Shown: positions 10,583-23,694, numbered from the stretch's first letter. The stretch is DNA of 64,000 nucleotides from Anaeramoeba ignava (GCA_028826165.1 JAPDFW010000078.1:1-64000), one strand, 5' to 3'. Numbers and translations: made by a program. Notes: a model not told the origin generated them from the letters alone.

Positions 10583-13500
10583 TTAATCATAAAATCTAAT
10601 TGAAGGTTGTCCAACTTGAGAACTTTGAGCAATTCTCAAAAATTGAGATTCTTTCTCTTCATCAACATATTTAATTATAATTTCTTCAAGACTTAAACCA
10701 GATTTCAAAATTTCCATGCAAGTTTCAATCATTGTTTTTTCATCATAAGGCAACTAAAAATATTAAAATATTAAAATTAAAATATTAAAATTAAAATATT
10801 AAAATATTAAATTTAAATAAAATTTAAATTCAAAAATTTTTATTACCTTCTCATTCAATAATCTTCCTTTTGTTCGAATTCCTTCATCTTTCATATAATT
10901 AACAAAAGGCATAACTTTAGTAAAATCTTTTTTCAATTCAGGATTTTCACGTAAAGTTTTTGAAATTTGTTTTTCATCAAGTTTAAATTGATTTTCACTT
11001 CTATCATAAATTGAACGCAAAAATTCCAAACTTTTTGATTGCCAAGGAGTTCGCACTTTTTGCAAATACAAAATGCATTTTTTAGGAGGAGAAATAGGAG
11101 TGTTTTTTTGTTGTTGTTGTTTTTTTCCTTTATGTTTTGGATTGAAATAATTTTTCAAAGATTTTTTTCCATTGTCAATTGTTTTCATAATATATTCATA
11201 ACCAGAAACAACAGAATAATCAACTTCAACAGTTGGCCACAAAATATCAAATATTGAATCCTTTTTGCCCAACATTTTCCAGCAATGTTCACAGAAATGT
11301 GGTGTTATTGGGGTTAATGTGATGATTTGAGATTCAATGAATTCTTTGACCAATGCTTTATGCATATTTAAATCAGATCCTACATTAAGTCTATATGAAT
11401 CTCTAAATGATTGCAATTCATGAAATCCAATTTTGATAACATCTCGGAATTGCATTCTTTAAATATTAATACAAATAATAAAATATAAATATAAATATTA
11501 AATATAAATATTAAAATTAAATATTAATATAAAATAAATGAATATAAATATAAATATTAAATATAAATATAAAATATAAAATATCCTCTTTCTACCTTTC
11601 ATAACTCTCTTTCGTAGAATTCAATGTTTCATGAATTTGATTTTGGAAAACTTTATCAAAATAACTTTCAATAGGACCATCTCTAAGTTGATCAATTTGA
11701 GCCAACATTTTCTAAATAAATTTTAAATAAATAAATTTTTAAATAAATTTATAAATAAATTTTTAAATAAATTTATAAATAAATTTTTAAATAAATTTTT
11801 AAATAAATTTTTAAATAAATTTTTAAATAAATTTTTAAATAAATTTTCTAAATAAATTTTTAAATAAATTTATAAATAAATTTGTAAATAAATTTTTAAA
11901 TAAATTTTTAAATAAATTTTTAAATAAATTTTTAAATAAATTTTTAAATAAATTTATAAATAAATTTTTAAATAAATTTTTAAATAAATTTTTAAATAAA
12001 TTGTTAAATAAATTTTTAAATAAATTTTTAAATAAATTTTTAAATAAATTTTTGAATAAATTCTTAAATAAATTTTAAATAAATTTTTAAATAAATTTAT
12101 AAATAAATTTCTAAATAAATTTATAAATAAATTTTTAAATAAATTTTAAATAAATTTATAAATAAATTTCTAAATAAATTTCTTAAATAAATTTATAAAT
12201 AAATTCTTAAATAAATTTCTAAATAAATTTGTAAATAAATTTCTAAATAATTTTGTTTTTTGTTTTTGTTGAAAAAAAAACAAACCTCAAACCAATCCAA
12301 TTGTCTTGTCAATTTGAGAATAGCAGAATCAGCTGTTTTTTCAACAAAATTAGCATCTTCAGTAGTATCACCAGAATCAGCCAAAGCAAATCTCATTGCA
12401 TCAGCAGAATATTTATTAATAGCTTGAGATAAAGTGATAAAATTTCCAGTTCGTTTTGACATTTTTTCAGAATTCAACAATAAATGACCGTTTGAACGAA
12501 CTGATCTTGGACATTTATCTTCAGGAAAAATAGCGACATGATTATACAACCAAAAAGTAAGATGATTCTGAACTAAATCTTTTCCAGAAACTCTCAAATC
12601 GACTGGATACCAATAATTGAATTCCTTTTTCATCAAATCCAATTTTTCTTTTTCAATTCCACAATCTTGTGGATATTCTTTATCCAACAAAACATAATCC
12701 CAAACTTTTCTAGTTAATTGTTCAGGTTTGATTTGGAGTGGTCCAATTTCAGATCCATCCAAATTGCCTTGTAAAAGATGTGCAAATGTATAATATGCCA
12801 TGTATATTGTTGAATCAGAAAGTGATTCAATCAACCATTTTGTATCCCAAGGTATTTTTGTTCCTAATCCAAATGTTCGTGAACAAGCCCATTGTTTCAA
12901 CCATCCCAATGTGTGAATAAATGCATTACGTGTTTCTGGATGATAAGTGTTAACTTTTTCCAAGTATTGAGTTGTTTGATTTTTCCAATTTTCTTCACCT
13001 ACAATTAAAATATTTAAAAATAATATTCAAATAAAATATTTAAAAATAATCAAATAAAATATTAAATTAAAATATTAAATTAAAATATTAAATTAAAATA
13101 TTTAATATTTATTTACCATAATCAATAAACCATTGATCAGTATAACAAACTACACATTCATCTCCACTTCTAGAAATTACTTTATTCTCAGGTTCGCTAT
13201 ATGACAAAGCTTGATTTGTTGAGAACATATATTCCTTGATAATATTCTTAACTTCCTGAACAGGTTTACCTGCATATTCACCAATAATCATTTTTCCGTT
13301 ATAAAATCCATTCAAATAAACCATTTCTTTAGCTTTTGCCAATTTATCTGCTTGGAATTGATTTTTGATTTTCATATCATCACAAACCTTCTTTGCAGCA
13401 ACAGTTCCAAATCCAGGTATTTCGATGATTGGTATAATTTCAAATGGAAGAACCATTTCATCAGAAAGATGATATTCATCTCTCATTTTTTGGTTTTCTT

Positions 13501-16500
13501 TCAAGTCTTGAAGGGCTCTATAGTCATCTGGAGCATCACTAGGAACACTAGTTACAATACCAGTTCCTTTATTCATTTTGATAGTAAGCAAAGGAAGTGT
13601 GTAAATTGTTTTGTATGATGTCAATGGAGATGAAAGCGGCAAGCCAATCAAATCCCTTCCTGAAATTTTCGCCAAAATATTTGGCTTTCCTTGTTCCTCA
13701 GAATATCCTTGATATGACAAATTTAAGGATGTATGTTCATGGCATATGTATACTTCTCCGTTTTTTGCTTTCATTACCTCGTATTCTCCCTTAGGTAATA
13801 CCCAGCAATTTGTTTGTCCATACATTGTCTCAGGTCTTAATGTTGCTGCTACTAAATATATATCAGGTTCGTTGAGTTTGGATAAAATTTCTGGTAATTT
13901 TTGGATTTTTAATTTGATTAAAACGTATTCTTGTGGTAAAACTCCTTCTCCTGTTGCTCTATCATGATCTAAGCATGGTTGTCCATCTTTTGGTGAATAA
14001 ATTGTGAATCTGAAATTTTATAATTTAATTTTAATTTTAATTTTAATTTTAATTTTAATTTTAATTTTAAATTTTAATTTTATTTTTAATTTTAAATTTA
14101 ATTTTTAATTTTAATTTTAATTTTAATTTTAATTTTAATTTTAATTTTAAATTTTATATTTTAATTTTAATTTCAAATTTTAATTTTAATTTTAAATTTT
14201 ATATTTTAATTTCAAATTTTAATTTTAATTTTAATTTTAATTTTAATTTTAATTTTTAATTTTAATTTTAATTTTAATTTTAATTTTAATTTTAATTTTT
14301 AATTTTAATTTTAATTTTAATTTTAATTTTAATTTTAATTTTAATTTTAATTTTAATTTTAATTCAAATTTTAATTCTAATTTTAATTTTAATTTTAAAT
14401 TTAATTTTAATTTTAATTTTGATTCAAATTTTAATTTTAATATTTTTCACCTTTTTCCAAATGAAATTTTTTTCAAATCCTTCAAAGTTTCAAATTGCCA
14501 ACGAATAAAACTATCATAATAAGGATTAGCTTCAGTAGTAATAAAAGAACGTCTCCAATCAACAGCAGCACCCATTCTTTCAATATCTTGTTTAGCCAAA
14601 GGAGGGAAATATTTCAACCAATAAAGTGGATCTGTAAATTTAGGAATTTCTTCATCTGGAATTTCCAATTCTTTCATTATATCATATTGTTTGCTTAATG
14701 ATTTACTTTTAGCTTTACTTTTAGCTGAAACATGTCTTATTGTTTGTTCTTGTTGAGGAACTTCTTTTGGTTCTTCTTTTTTCTCTTCTTTTTTTGGTTC
14801 TTCTTGATTCGTTTTTTCGTTTTTTTGTTGTTCTAATTCTTCCCGTAATTTTTGTGCACTAGCCATAATTGGCATTCCTGTACAATGAAATGCTAGTGGA
14901 AATAATATTTTTTTCCCCAACATTCTTTGATATCTATTTATAATTAATTTTATTAATAATTTAATAAATAATTTTATAAATAATTTAATAAATAATTTTA
15001 TTAATAATTTAATAAATAATTTTATATTTAATTTTATATTTAATTTTATAAATAATTTTATAAATAATTTTATATTTAATTTTATAAATAATTTAATAAA
15101 TAATTTTATAATTAATTTTATAAATAATTTTATAAATAATTTTATAAATAATTTTATAAATAATTTTATAAATAATTTTATATTTAATTTTATATTTAAT
15201 TTTATAAATAATTTTATATTTAATTTTATATTTAATTTTATAAATAATTTTATAATTAATTTTATATTTAATTTTATAATTAATTTTATATTTAATTTAT
15301 AAATAATTTTATAAATAATTTTATATTTAATTTTATATTTAATTTATAAATAATTTTATAAATAATTTAATAAATACCTTGTTGCGAATTCGGCTTTTGA
15401 ATAAGTAAAAGCATGACCTAAATGTAATTTTCCATTCATATAAGGATAAGGGAAAGTTGCAAAATATTTATCATCTCCTGTTCTTTTTTCATTTGGTGCA
15501 TCTACTTGATAAATTTTTTTTTCTCTCCATTCTTCTTGAATTTGTTTTTCAATTTGTATCAATTTATCTCTTCTTGCAAAATTTTTCTAATTTTATAAAT
15601 AATTTTATAAATAATTTTATAAATAATTTTATAAATAATTTTATAAATAATTTTATAAATAATTTTATAAATAATTTTATAAATAATTTTATAAATAATT
15701 TTATAAATAATTTAATAAATAATTTTATAAATAATTTTATAATTAATTTTATAATTAATTTTATAAATAATTTTATATTTAATTTTATAAATAATTTTAT
15801 AAATAATTTTATAAATAATTTTATAAATAATTTTATAAATAATTTTATAAATAATTTTATAAATAATTTTATAAATAATTTTATAAATAATTTTTTATAA
15901 ATAATTTTATAATTAATTTAATAAATAAATTTTATAAATAATTTTATAAATAATTTTATAATTAATTTTATATTTAATTTTTATAAATAATTTTATAAAT
16001 AATTTAATAATTAATTTTATAAATAATTTTATAAATAATTTTATAAATAATTTTATAAATAATTTTAATAATTAATTTTTATAAATAATTTTATAAATAA
16101 TTTTATATTTAATTTTTATAAATAATTTTATATTTAATTTTATATATAATTTTATAAATAATTTTATATATAATTTTATAATTAATTTTATAAATAATTT
16201 TTATAAATAATTTTATATTTAATTTTATATTTAATTTTATAAATAATTTTATATTTAATTTTATAAATAATTTTATAAATAATTTTATATTTAATTTTAT
16301 AAATAAGTTTATAAATAATTTTATAAATAATTTTTATAATTAATTTAATAAATAATTTTATAAATAATTTTATAATTAATTTAATAAATAATTTTATAAA
16401 TAATTTTATATTTAATTTTATATTTAATTTTATAAATAATTTTTAATAAATAATTTTATAATTAATTTTATAAATAATTTTATAAATAATTTTATAAATA

Positions 16501-17683
16501 ATTTTATAAATAATTTTATAATTAATTTTATAATTAATTTTATAAATAATTTTATAATTAATTTTATAAATAATTTTATATTTAATTTAATAATTAATTT
16601 TATAAATAATTTTATAAATAATTTTATAAATAATTTTATAAATAATTTTATAAATAATTTTTATAAATTTAATTTTATAAATAATTTTATATTTAATTTT
16701 TATAAATAATTTTATAAATAATTTTATTAATAATTTTATTAATAATTTTTATAAATAATTTTATAAATAATTTTATAAATAATTTTATAAATAATTTTTA
16801 TAAATAATTTTATAAATAATTTAATAAATAATTTTATAAATAATTTTAATAAATAATTTTATAAATAATTTTATAAATAATTTTATAAATAATTTTATTA
16901 ATAATTTTATAAATAATTTTATTAATAATTTTATAAATAATTTTATAAATAATTTTATAAATAATTTTATAAATAATTTTATAAATAATTTTATAAATAA
17001 TTTTATTAATAATTTTATATTTAATTTTATAAATAATTTTATAAATAATTTTATAAATAATTTTATAAATAATTTTATAATTAATTTTATAAATAATTTT
17101 ATTAATAATTTAATATTTAATTTTATAAATAATTTTATAAATAATTTTATAAATAATTTTATTAATAATTTAATAAATAATTTTTATAAATAATTTTATA
17201 AATAATTTTATTAATAATTTTATAAATAATTTTATATTTAATTTTATAAATAATTTTATAAATAATTTTATAAATAATTTTATAAATAATTTTATAAATA
17301 ATTTTATAAATAATTTTATAATTAATTTTATAAATAATTTTATAATTAATTTTATAAATAATTTTATAAATAATTTTATAAATAATTTTATTAATAATTT
17401 TATAAATAATTTTATATTTAATTTTATAATTCATTTTATAAATAATTTTATATTTAATTTTATTAATAATTTTTATATATAATTTTATATTTAATTTTAT
17501 AAATAATTTTATAAATTTAATTTTATAAATAATTTTATAAATAATTTTATAATTAATTTTATAAATAATTTTATAAATAATTTTATAAATAATTTTATAA
17601 ATAATTTTAATAAATAATTTTATAATTAATTTTATATTTAATTTTATATTTAATTTTATATTTAATTTTACTTCTGATTCCAT
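10583..17683 (-). CDS. LARS1: Leucyl-tRNA synthetase, cytosolic (class I)
   Basis: Charges tRNA-Leu with leucine. Eight exons in transcript order: 17683-17672, 15586-15378, 14933-14451, 14009-13117, 12998-12286, 11711-11596, 11456-10847 and 10753-10583, giving about 1068 residues; every junction is GT-AG and phase-consistent. The HIGH signature is HLGH in [15 protein letters not shown], the KMSKS loop reads KMSKRTGNF, and the CP1 editing domain ([43 protein letters not shown]) is complete. The C-terminal part is roughly 100 residues shorter than in human. A charged Lys/Glu insertion sits in exon 3. Exon 1 encodes only MESE and is followed by a 2.1-kb repeat intron; it is supported by frame, an in-frame ATG and a good donor, but not by homology. 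The A-rich element TTTCATTTTTT (minus strand) lies 34 bp upstream. Confidence 0.95.
11712..12285. repeat. Leucyl-tRNA synthetase intron 5, AAATAAATTTTT repeat
   Basis: The intron is a near-regular array of AAATAAATTTTT and AAATAAATTTAT, bounded by GTTTGT (donor) and TTTAG (acceptor) on the minus strand. Confidence 0.85.
14010..14450. repeat. Leucyl-tRNA synthetase intron 3, TTTTAA hexamer repeat
   Basis: The intron is almost pure (TTTTAA)n with occasional TTTTAAA units. Donor GTGAAA and acceptor TTTCAG are on the minus strand. Confidence 0.85.
14934..15377. repeat. Leucyl-tRNA synthetase intron 2, TAATTTTATAAA repeat
   Basis: The 444-bp intron uses the same 12-bp family as intron 1 and as 1-1506. 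It runs from GTATTT to AATAG on the minus strand. Confidence 0.85.
15587..17671. repeat. Leucyl-tRNA synthetase intron 1, 2.1-kb TAATTTTATAAA array
   Basis: About 170 degenerate copies of TAATTTTATAAA fill the whole intron between the 12-nt first exon and exon 2. Donor GTAAAA is at 17671-17666 and the acceptor TTAG at 15590-15587 on the minus strand. No other unit or gene is visible inside it. Confidence 0.85.
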
Positions 17684-17717
17684 TTTAAATTATAATTAAA
17701 ATAGTTTTAAAAAAATT

Positions 17718-17748
17718 GAAAAATGAAAAAAATGAAAAATGAAAAAAA
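17718..17748 (-). promoter_or_regulatory. TTTCATTTTTT elements of the leucyl-tRNA synthetase gene
   Basis: Three clustered copies of the element (read on the minus strand) lie 34 bp upstream of the MESE start codon. They support that tiny exon as the true first exon. Confidence 0.45.
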
Positions 17749-17845
17749 TTTTTTTTTTCTTTTAAAATACAAATTAGAAATTAAAACGAATGATGACGTT
17801 TTTTAATTAAATAATAAAAAAAAATTTAAATAAAAAAAAAAATTA

Positions 17846-17951
17846 TGCCGTCTAAAAGGATCGAACTTTTGACCTCTTGTTCTCTCGTTTTTAAATTAAT
17901 TTAAAATAATTAAATTACGAGACAAGCGCTCTACCACTGAGCTAAGACGGC
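17846..17951 (-). tRNA. tRNA-Thr(CGT) with a 34-nt intron
   Basis: The acceptor stem GCCGTCT/AGACGGC closes a full cloverleaf: D-arm GCTC...GAGC, anticodon stem CTTGT/ACAAG, T-arm with GTTCGATC, discriminator A. The anticodon is CGT (threonine, ACG codons). An intron of 34 nt (17882-17915) sits at the canonical site one base 3' of the anticodon and contains ACGAG, complementary to the anticodon loop bases CTCGT, as in typical eukaryotic pre-tRNAs. The spliced tRNA is 72 nt before CCA. It lies between two divergent protein genes. Confidence 0.95.
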
Positions 17952-18130
17952 TTTTTATTTTATTTTAATTAAAATTTAAATTAAAATTTTTTCTTTTTTT
18001 TTTTTTAAAAATTTATCTTTTTATATTAATTTTTTAAAATATTTTCTTTTTTATTTTTCTTTTTAAAAAATTCTTCTTTATCAAATCTCCCTTAAATTTT
18101 TTGCTTTTTAACAATTTTTTCTTTTTAATT

Positions 18131-18143
18131 TTTTTTCATTTTT
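18131..18143 (+). promoter_or_regulatory. TTTCATTTTT element of the DsbA-like gene
   Basis: The element lies 75 bp before ATG 18219, in a T-rich leader. Confidence 0.35.
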
Positions 18144-18218
18144 CTTCTCTTCTAAAATTCATTTCCCATTTTTTGAATTTTAAATAGCAAAACAAGAAAA
18201 AAAAAAGAAAAAAAGAAA

Positions 18219-20334
18219 ATGAATAAGAATATTTACTTTATCTTCTTTTTAATTTCTATTGTTTTTTCACAAGCTCCAATACCAAAAAGACCTGATGGAC
18301 ACAAACAAGGAGATATAAACGCTCCTGTTTATTTAGAGATGTTTTGTGATCTTTGTATAAATTTGTTTTTAATAAATTTAAACCCCCAATTTTTTAGATT
18401 AATCAGATCAATATTTTATTTTGACATTTTGCTTTTTTAATTATAATTTAAATTGAAATTAAAATTAAAATCTAAATCAAAATCTAAATCTAAATCTAAA
18501 TCTAAATATAAATCTAAAATATAAATCTAAATCTAAATCTAAATCTAAATATAAATATAAATCTAAATCTAAATCTAAATATAAATATAAATCTAAATCT
18601 AAATATAAAATATAAATATAAATATAAATATAAATATAAATCTAAATCTAAATATAAAATCTAAATCTAAAATATAAATCAAAATCTAAATATAAATATA
18701 AATATAAATCTTTTAAAATTAAAATCTAAATATAAATCTAAATCTAAATCTAAATATAAATATAAATATAAATCTAAATATAAATATAAATATAAATCTA
18801 AATATAAATATAAATATAAATCTAAATCTAAATATAAATCTAAAATATAAATCTAAAATATAAATATAAATCTAAATCTAAATCTAAATCTAAATCTAAA
18901 TCTAAATCTAAATCTAAATCTAAAAATCTAAATAAAAATAATAAATAAAAAATATAAATAAAAATATAAATATAAATATAAAATATAAATATAAATATAA
19001 ATATAAATATAAATATAAATATAAATCTAAAATATAAAAATATAAAAATATAAATATAAATATAAATATAAATATAAATATAAATATAAATATAAATATA
19101 AATATAAATATAAATATAAAATATAAATATAAATATAAATATAAATATAAATCTGAAAATATAAATATAAATATCCAAATCTTTTAAATCTAAATCTAAA
19201 TCTAAATTAAATCTAAATATAAATATAAATATAAATCTAAATATAAATCTAAAATAATCAAATCTAAATCAAAATCAATATTAAATATTATAAATTATAA
19301 ATCTAAATATAAATTAAATCAAAATCTTTTTAAATATAAATCCAAAAATATAAATATAAATATAAATATAAATATAAATATAAATCTAAATCTAAATCTA
19401 AATCTAAATCTAAATCTAAAATCTAAATCTAAATATAAATCTAAATCTAAAAAAATCAAAATTTAAAATATAAATATAAATCTAAAATTAAAATATAAAT
19501 ATAAATATAAATATAAATATAAATCTAAAATATAAATATAAATCTAAATCTAAATCTAAATATAAATATAAATATAACTAAAATCTAAATATAAATCTAA
19601 ATATAAATCTAAATCTAAAATATAAATCTAAATATAAATATAAATCTAAATATAAATATAAATATAAATATAAATATAAATATAAATATAAATCTAAATA
19701 TAAAATCTAAATCTAAATATAAATCTAAATCTAAATATAAAAATAAAATCTAAATCTAAATATAAATCTAAATCTAAATATAAATCTAAATCAAAATCTA
19801 AATTTAAAATATTTGTATTTATATTTAGTATGCCCTGACTGCGCTCATTCTTGGCCAACAATTAAAAATGTTCTTGAATATTATGGATCATCAAAAATTT
19901 ATTTCATATTTCATGTTTTCCCACTTCCTTATCATACATCAGCATTTTTCATGGCAGAAGCATCATTAGTTCTTGAAAACTACACACAATCATTATTTTG
20001 GGATTTATTAGATTCACTTTATATTGATAGTAAACAACAAATGTTCTGGGATGATGCAGTTGAAAACACAACACTTGAAGGTATTAAATCGTTAATGGGA
20101 AGTTATTTACTGGATGAATTTGGATTACCTAATTCTTATTTTTGGAATGGAATGAATGATGTCACAATTGATTGGAATTCTAGAGTTTCTTGGAAATATG
20201 CTTGCACAAGAGGTGTTTCTGGAACTCCTACATTTATGGTTAATGGTGTTTATGTTGCTATGGGTTCCGATTCAAGTTTGAATGATTGGATCAATTTATT
20301 GAATCCTCTTTTCCTTAACAAACCAATCTATTAA
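18219..20334 (+). CDS. Secreted DsbA-like thioredoxin-fold protein
   Basis: Two exons, 18219-18354 and 19829-20334, encode 213 residues. The N-terminus (MNKNIYFIFFLISIVFSQA) is a clear signal peptide, so the product is secreted or in the ER lumen. The splice falls in the active site and creates FCDLLCPDCAHSW, with a CPDC redox motif; a cis-proline loop follows (RGVSGTPTFMVNG). YYGSSKIYFIFHVFPLPYHTSAF matches the DsbA-like thioredoxin family found in plants and protists, as I recall it. A disulfide oxidoreductase role is inferred from the motif. Donor GTATAA and acceptor TATTTAG are in phase 1. Its 1.5-kb intron is a single simple-repeat block. Confidence 0.85.
18355..19828. repeat. DsbA-like gene intron, AAATCT/AAATATA repeat
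   Basis: The 1474-bp intron is a mosaic of AAATCT and AAATAT hexamers. The same hexamer pair fills intron 2 of the second dipeptidase gene (33304-34665). Confidence 0.85.
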
Positions 20335-20579
20335 TTGATTCAATTTTTAAATTCAATTTTCAATTCAATTTTTAAATTCAATTTTCAAATTCAATTTAAT
20401 CTGATTGAATTTCCCTTTCTTTTTCTTTTGATTTCTTTTCCCTTTGATTTCATTTTCCTTTTGATTTCCATTCAATTTCATTTTTGATTTGATTCATCTC
20501 TTGATTAAGAATTTGTTGATGAATCAATTCACAAAATAAAAAGGAAAAAAATTTCTTCATTTCAGTTTAATTTTGAATT

Positions 20580-22870
20580 ATATTTTAATTAATAAATTAT
20601 TTATTAAATTATTTTAAAATAATAAATAGGAAATAATCTATAACTTTATTTTAAATTTTATATTAAATTTAATTATTAATAAATTAATAAATATTTTTAA
20701 TTTAATTATATTAATTTTGGATTATGATTTTAAATAATAATTTATTTATTAAATTATTTTAAAATAATAAATAGGAAATAATCTATAATTTTATATTAAA
20801 TTTTATTATTTAATTTAATTATTAATAAATTAATAAATATTTTTAATTTAATTATATTAATTTTGAATTATATTTTAATTAATAATTTATTTATTAAATT
20901 ATTTTAAAATAATAAGTAGGAAATAATCTATAATTTTTATATTAAATTTTATATTAAATTTAATTATTAATAAATTAATAAATATTTTTAATTTAATTAT
21001 ATTAATTTTGGATTATATTTTAAATAATAATTTATTTATTAAATTATTTTAAAATAATAAATAGGAAATAATCTATAATTTTATATTAAATTTTATTATT
21101 TAATTTAATTATTAATAAATTAATAAATATTTTTAATTTAATTATATTTATTTTTGATTATATTTTTAATTAATAAATTATTTATTAAATTAATTTAAAA
21201 TAATAAATAGGAAATAATCTATAATTTTATATTTATTTTTATATTAAATTTTATTATTAATAAATTAATAAATATTTTTAATTTAATTATATTAATTTTT
21301 GGATTATATTTTAATTAATAAATTATTTATTAAATTAATTTAAAATAATAAATAGGAAATAATCCATAACTTTATTTTAAATTTTATATTAAATTTTATT
21401 ATTAATAAATTAATAAATATTTTTAATTTAATTATATTAATTTTGGATTATATTTTAATTAATAAATTATTTATTAAATTATTTTAAAATAATAAATAAG
21501 AAATAATCTATAATTTTATATTTAATTTTATATTAAATTTTATATTAAATTTTATATTAAATTTTATTATTAATAAATTAATAAATATTTTTGATTTAAT
21601 TATATTAATTTTGAATTATATTTTTAAATAATAAATTATTTATTAAATTAATTTAAAATAATAAATAGGAAATAATCTATAACTTTTATTTTAAATTTTA
21701 TTATTTAATTTTTATTATTAATAAATTAATAAATATTTTTAATTTAATTATATTTATTTTGGATTATATTTTAATTAATAAATTATTTATTAAATTTATT
21801 TAAAATAATAAATAAGAAATAATCTATAATTTTATATTAATTTTTATATTAAATTTTATTATTAATAAATTAATAAATATATTTAATTTAATTATATTAA
21901 TTTTAGGTTATATTTTTAAATAATAATTTATTTATTAAATTAATTTAAAATAATGAATAAGAAATAATCCATAATTTTATATTAAATTTTATATTAAATT
22001 TTAATTATTAATAAATTAATAAATATTTTTAATTTAATTATATTAATTTTTGAATTATATTTTAAATAATAAATTATTCATTAAATTAATTTAAAATAAT
22101 AAATAGGAAATAATTTATAATTTTATATTAAATTTTATATTAAATTTTATTATTAATAAATTAATAAATATTTTTGATTTAATTATATTAATTTTGAATT
22201 ATATTTTAATTAATAAATTATTTATTAAATTAATTTAAAATAATAAATAGGAAATAATCTATAATTTTATATTAAATTTTATATTAAATTTTATTATTAA
22301 TAAATTAATAAATATTTTTAATTTAATTATATTAATTTTGGATTATGTTTTTAAATAATAATTTGTTTATTAAATTAATTTAAAATAATAAATAAGAAAT
22401 AATCTATAACTTTATTTTTAATTTTTATATTAAATTTTATTATTAATAAATTAATAAATATTTTTAATTTAATTATATTAATTTTTGGATTATATTTTTA
22501 AATAATAAATTATTTATTAAATTATTTTAAAATAATAAATAGAAAATAATTTATAATTTTTATATTAAATTTTATATTTAATTTTATTATTAATAAATTT
22601 AAATATATTTAATTTAAATATTAATTTTAATTATTAATAAATAATAATTATTTATTAAATTAATTTAAAATAATAAATAAGAAATAATCTATAATTTTAT
22701 ATTTAATTTTTATATTTAAATTTTATTATTAATAAATTAATAAATATTTTTAATTTAATTATATTAATTTTGGATTATATTTTAAATAATAAATTATTTA
22801 TTAAATTAATTTAAAATAATAAATAGGAAATAATTTATAATTTTATTTTAAATTTTATTATTTAATTTAA
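20580..22870. repeat. 145-bp AT-rich satellite, about 16 copies
   Basis: A tandem array with a conserved landmark, TAGGAAATAATCTATAA, near 20628, 20773, 20918, 21063, 21209, 21354, 21498, 21667, 21814, 21960, 22105, 22249, 22394, 22541, 22680 and 22825. Spacing is 144-147 bp, with exceptions of 169 and 138. Units are well conserved apart from small indels in T runs. No coding frame is present. It fills the space between two convergent genes. Confidence 0.95.
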
Positions 22871-23062
22871 TGTTTTTTTAATGTTGAAAAAAATTAAAAA
22901 TTAGTAAATTAATTTCGAAGTAAATTACTTTCCAATGAATTTATTGTGAAAGAAAACAACAAAGCAAAACAAGAAAATCAAGTTATCATCAAAAAATAAA
23001 AGCAAAAAAAAAGCAAAAAAAAAAAAATTAGAAATGAAAAAAAGAAAAAAAAATAATTTTAA

Positions 23063-23587
23063 TTAATAATTTCTGTAACTAGGAGGAGCAACTGGTTGAT
23101 TTGGTTGATAAAAATTGTTTCCTTGTTGATAATTTGGAGGAGGAGGAGGCATATAAAAACCAACATTATCTCCAGTTTGGTTTCCCATATTTGGTTGATT
23201 ATAAACAGGGGGTTGATAAGGTTGAGAACGATTTTGACCCAAAATATCATTGACTGTTCCTCCATATTGATATTGACTTGTTAAACCTAAATCTTGATCT
23301 GCTTGTCCATATCTTAAGTTAATCTGGTTTGTCACTGTCTTACTTGGTGCATTTGGACTTCTTTCTATAAATACATCTCCTCCTATTGTTGATTGTGAAT
23401 TGTCATTGTCTGCGCAATTCAAAATTAATACTGGAATCACTATTGCTAATGTCAATGTAATTGTCAAAAATAATTCACTTTTTTCTGTGTTAATTTTTTT
23501 GTTTTCTTTGTTAAGTTCAGAAACTGTTTCTTTTTGATGTGTTGAAATAACAAATAGAAATAATAATAAAATTAAAAGAAATTTCAT
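23063..23587 (-). CDS. Single-pass membrane protein with three PPxY motifs
   Basis: Not assigned to a named family. The 174-residue intronless protein begins with a signal peptide (1-17), has a short charged Lys/Glu ectodomain (18-38), one membrane helix (about 39-58, LFLTITLTLAIVIPVLIL) and a Pro/Gln/Asn/Tyr-rich tail. The tail carries three PPxY motifs: PPVY 126-129, PPNY 150-153 (inside a five-proline run) and PPSY 168-171, almost at the C-terminus. PPxY binds WW domains, so a likely role is recruiting a Nedd4-type ubiquitin ligase to a membrane or being its substrate; this is inference. Its start is 231 bp from that of the divergent PI31 gene. Confidence 0.75.
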   Translation of the reverse strand: MKFLLILLLFLFVISTHQKETVSELNKENKKINTEKSELFLTITLTLAIVIPVLILNCADNDNSQSTIGGDVFIERSPNAPSKTVTNQINLRYGQADQDLGLTSQYQYGGTVNDILGQNRSQPYQPPVYNQPNMGNQTGDNVGFYMPPPPPNYQQGNNFYQPNQPVAPPSYRNY

Positions 23588-23672
23588 TTTGTAAAAATTT
23601 TTTTTTTTTTTAATTAAAAAAGTTTTGATGAGTAAATATTAATAAAGAAAAAAAAGATAAAAAAGATGAAAG

Positions 23673-23694
23673 AAAAAAAATGAAAAAATGAAAA
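23673..23694 (-). promoter_or_regulatory. TTTCATTTTTT elements of the PPxY membrane gene
   Basis: Two copies in minus-strand sense lie 85 bp upstream of ATG 23587. The divergent PI31 gene has its own copy on the other strand at 23777. Confidence 0.35.

Noticed and set aside
20580-22870. CRISPR array
   Set aside because: Periodic but with no short repeat separated by unique spacers. The whole 145-bp unit is conserved, so it is a satellite.
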